Source of the DNA: Hyphomicrobium_A sp963812795
GTDB lineage: Bacteria > Pseudomonadota > Alphaproteobacteria > Rhizobiales > Hyphomicrobiaceae
Direction of reading: 5' to 3'
Assembly (NCBI GenBank): GCA_963812795.1
Contig: CAWEWG010000017.1
Span: 372,001-436,000 of the forward strand
Length of the DNA: 64,000 nucleotides
Shown here: in pieces, positions 62,619 through 64,000 of the stretch
Layout: each line of letters starts with the position of its first letter
Position numbering within the stretch: position 1 is the first letter of the stretch
Notes under the pieces: generated by a model
Databases searched by the model: none
What the model was told of the DNA's origin: nothing
The model's input: the letters and a program-made list of their open reading frames with translations, nothing else
Translations under genes and position numbers: made by a program

Positions 62619-62792
62619 GTGGCAAAGATCAAGAAGAGTGGGGCCGCGCGCGTGGCATCTGCCGCGCCGGCGCCGGCCAAGAAGCGATCGTTCGAACCTG
62701 ACCGCAGAGGCGAGTCCAGCGCTGGGGCCCTGGCGAGCAAGGACAAAAAGAGGGCGGTGGCGGCCAGCCGTGACGGCAGCAACACGCGCTGA
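62619..62792 (+). CDS. Small basic Lys/Ala-rich protein
   Basis: 57 residues from GTG 62619, with GAGGAG eight bases upstream; a start at 62610 adds three residues. Sequence: AKIKKSGAARVASAAPAPA, then KKRSFEPDRRGESSAGALAS and KDKKRAVAASRDGSNTR. Low complexity, positively charged, no signal peptide. It resembles small nucleic-acid-binding or unstructured proteins, but no family is recognised. Confidence 0.55.
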   Translation: MAKIKKSGAARVASAAPAPAKKRSFEPDRRGESSAGALASKDKKRAVAASRDGSNTR

Positions 62793-62924
62793 ACGCGGCC
62801 CAGCCACTCGGTGGCGACTATGCAATCCGTAATCGGACGATCTGTCCACGGCTGCGCTAAATTTTAAACAAGGGGTTAAGCTTTGCGCGCTCTAATCGCC
62901 GTTTGATCAGAGCGGAGCGTCGGC

Positions 62925-64000
62925 GTGCGCGCATATCTGGGAGGCGAGCTCGGCGCACGGCTGCGAGCCCTGGCCGACGGCTGGCTCCGGCCGGTGCACC
63001 GCCTCCTTGTGTCTGCTGCACCGGACACCTCTCCTAGTCAGTCCGCCGATCGTCTCGACGGCTACCGGCGGGCGCTCGAAGAGCACTTCTGCATCACCGT
63101 CACCGATCCCAGCGGACGACTGCTGGAGGTGAACGATCGCTTTTGCCAGGTGATCGGCTATGCAGAGTCCGAGCTCGTCGGCAAACCCTATGAGATGCTC
63201 AGTTCCGGGCGCCAGACCGGCGAGACGCTCACCGAGATGTGGGAGACCGTTCATTCGGGAAAAACGTGGCGAGGCGAGCTCTGCGACCGCGCCAAGAACG
63301 GCGCCGACGTCTGCTTCGAATCCATCGTCATTCCGCGCTTCAATTGCGCCGGCAAGATCGAACGCTTCATCACCATCAGCACCGATATCACCGCTATCCG
63401 CCAGCAGGCGCAGGCACTGCAGGCGACGATCGACAACTTCCCCGGCGGCCTGGCGCTGATCGACCGCGAGCTGCGCCTCGTTGCGTGCAACCGGCTGTAC
63501 CGCACGTTGCTCGATCTTCCGGATCCATTCTTCATGGGCGAGCCGCCCAAGCTCGAGACGCTCGTGCGCTATAGGGCCGAGCGCGGCGACTACGGACCGG
63601 ACGGGGTCGAGGAGATCGTCAGCGAGCGGCTGAAGACGCTGCTCAGCCCGGTGCCGATCACCACGGAACGCAACGAGAACTCGGGCCGCGTTCTGGAAAT
63701 CCGCTGCGTTCCCGTCGAAGGCGGCGCCCACCTCAATACCTATGTCGACGTGACGGACCAGCGGCGCGCCGAGACCGAGCTGAAGCGGGCGCATTCGACC
63801 TTGGAAGCCTTCATCAAGCACGCGCCCGCGGCGGTGGCCATGTTCGATACCGACATGCGCTACGTCGCTCATACCGATCGCTGGCTGCACGACTACAACC
63901 TGCCCGACCAATCGCTCATCGGCCGCAGCCACTACGACGTCTTCCCCGAAGTGCCCGAGCACTGGAAGGTCGAAGCACCAGCGCATCCTCGCCGGCGCCA
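62925..64000 (+). CDS. Multi-PAS sensor protein, N-terminal part (runs off the window)
   Basis: GTG 62925 opens a frame to the window edge (358 codons, no stop). First PAS domain: residues about 50-165 with HFCITVTDPSGRLLEVNDRF, CQVIGYAESELVGKPYEMLS and ERFITISTDITAIRQQAQAL. Second: TIDNFPGGLALIDRELRLVA, then CNRLYRTLLDLPDPFF and LNTYVDVTDQRRAETELKRA. Third begins FIKHAPAAVAMFDTDMRYVA and IGRSHYDVFPEVPEHWK. The last 10 codons (VEAPAHPRRR) look off-frame; a one-base shift would give KHQRILAGA, as is usual in this PAS type. The output domain (kinase or GGDEF) is beyond the window. Confidence 0.85.
   Translation, partial: MRAYLGGELGARLRALADGWLRPVHRLLVSAAPDTSPSQSADRLDGYRRALEEHFCITVTDPSGRLLEVNDRFCQVIGYAESELVGKPYEMLSSGRQTGETLTEMWETVHSGKTWRGELCDRAKNGADVCFESIVIPRFNCAGKIERFITISTDITAIRQQAQALQATIDNFPGGLALIDRELRLVACNRLYRTLLDLPDPFFMGEPPKLETLVRYRAERGDYGPDGVEEIVSERLKTLLSPVPITTERNENSGRVLEIRCVPVEGGAHLNTYVDVTDQRRAETELKRAHSTLEAFIKHAPAAVAMFDTDMRYVAHTDRWLHDYNLPDQSLIGRSHYDVFPEVPEHWKVEAPAHPRRR

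Noticed and set aside
1..64000. Insertion sequences, prophage or CRISPR arrays
   Set aside because: No transposase, integrase, phage gene or regular direct-repeat array was found on either strand by reading.

Overview
The window looks like a chromosomal segment of an alphaproteobacterium, most likely of the order Hyphomicrobiales. The evidence is the gene run murA / DUF2948 / hisD / UPF0262 / low-molecular-weight phosphatase / maf / yacG / tRNA-Phe, a Shemin-type 5-aminolevulinate synthase, high GC content and rhizobial-type exopolysaccharide genes. No database search was run; families are named from recognisable motifs.

Layout. (1) 1-9.1 kb: housekeeping genes, interrupted by a minus-strand Crp-type regulator and adenylate cyclase pair that is broken by many frameshifts. 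(2) 9.2-21.9 kb: a redox island made of two divergent gene strings. The minus string encodes a 5-heme cytochrome c, an outer-membrane barrel, a Tyr-rich exported protein, a CcmI-like TPR protein and the heme-synthesis enzyme HemA. The plus string encodes a [2Fe-2S] flavin reductase, a 4-heme cytochrome, a cytochrome-b-like membrane protein and a 10-heme cytochrome (6+4 hemes across a frameshift). Together they could form a route from NAD(P)H or quinol through the periplasm to the outer membrane; this is inference. (3) 21.9-22.75 kb: gene debris (a methyltransferase fragment, and a VanZ protein ending in a piece of DNA ligase D). (4) 22.9-58.9 kb: a large exopolysaccharide locus with a BY-kinase/Wzz protein, an ExoF-type export protein, an ExoY-like initiating transferase, six glycosyltransferases or related enzymes, flippase, polymerase, pyruvyltransferase, two mirror-image GMC oxidoreductase plus SDR modules, a CDP-sugar/C-methyl/amino-sugar cassette and a LuxR-type regulator. 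(5) 59.2-62.3 kb: an exosortase E/CPBP-protease fusion, a cysteine-containing outer-membrane barrel and a 60-residue VPEID-CTERM-like protein, the expected substrate of that exosortase. (6) 62.6-64 kb: a small basic protein and the start of a multi-PAS sensor.

The most interesting unexplained signal is an 18-bp dyad, approximately STACCYC-N4-GGCGNNG, found by eye in nearly every divergent or promoter-type gap of the exopolysaccharide locus, 70-250 bp before start codons. Its half-site resembles the NarL-type TACYYMT heptamer. The LuxR/NarL-type regulator encoded inside the locus, itself preceded by a copy, is the obvious candidate to bind it.

At least fifteen genes are interrupted by single-base frameshifts, including the normally essential murA (a G-run short by one base). 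Uncorrected indels in the assembly are therefore likely, and broken genes should not be read as real pseudogenes without read-level checks. No insertion sequence, integrase or CRISPR array was seen.
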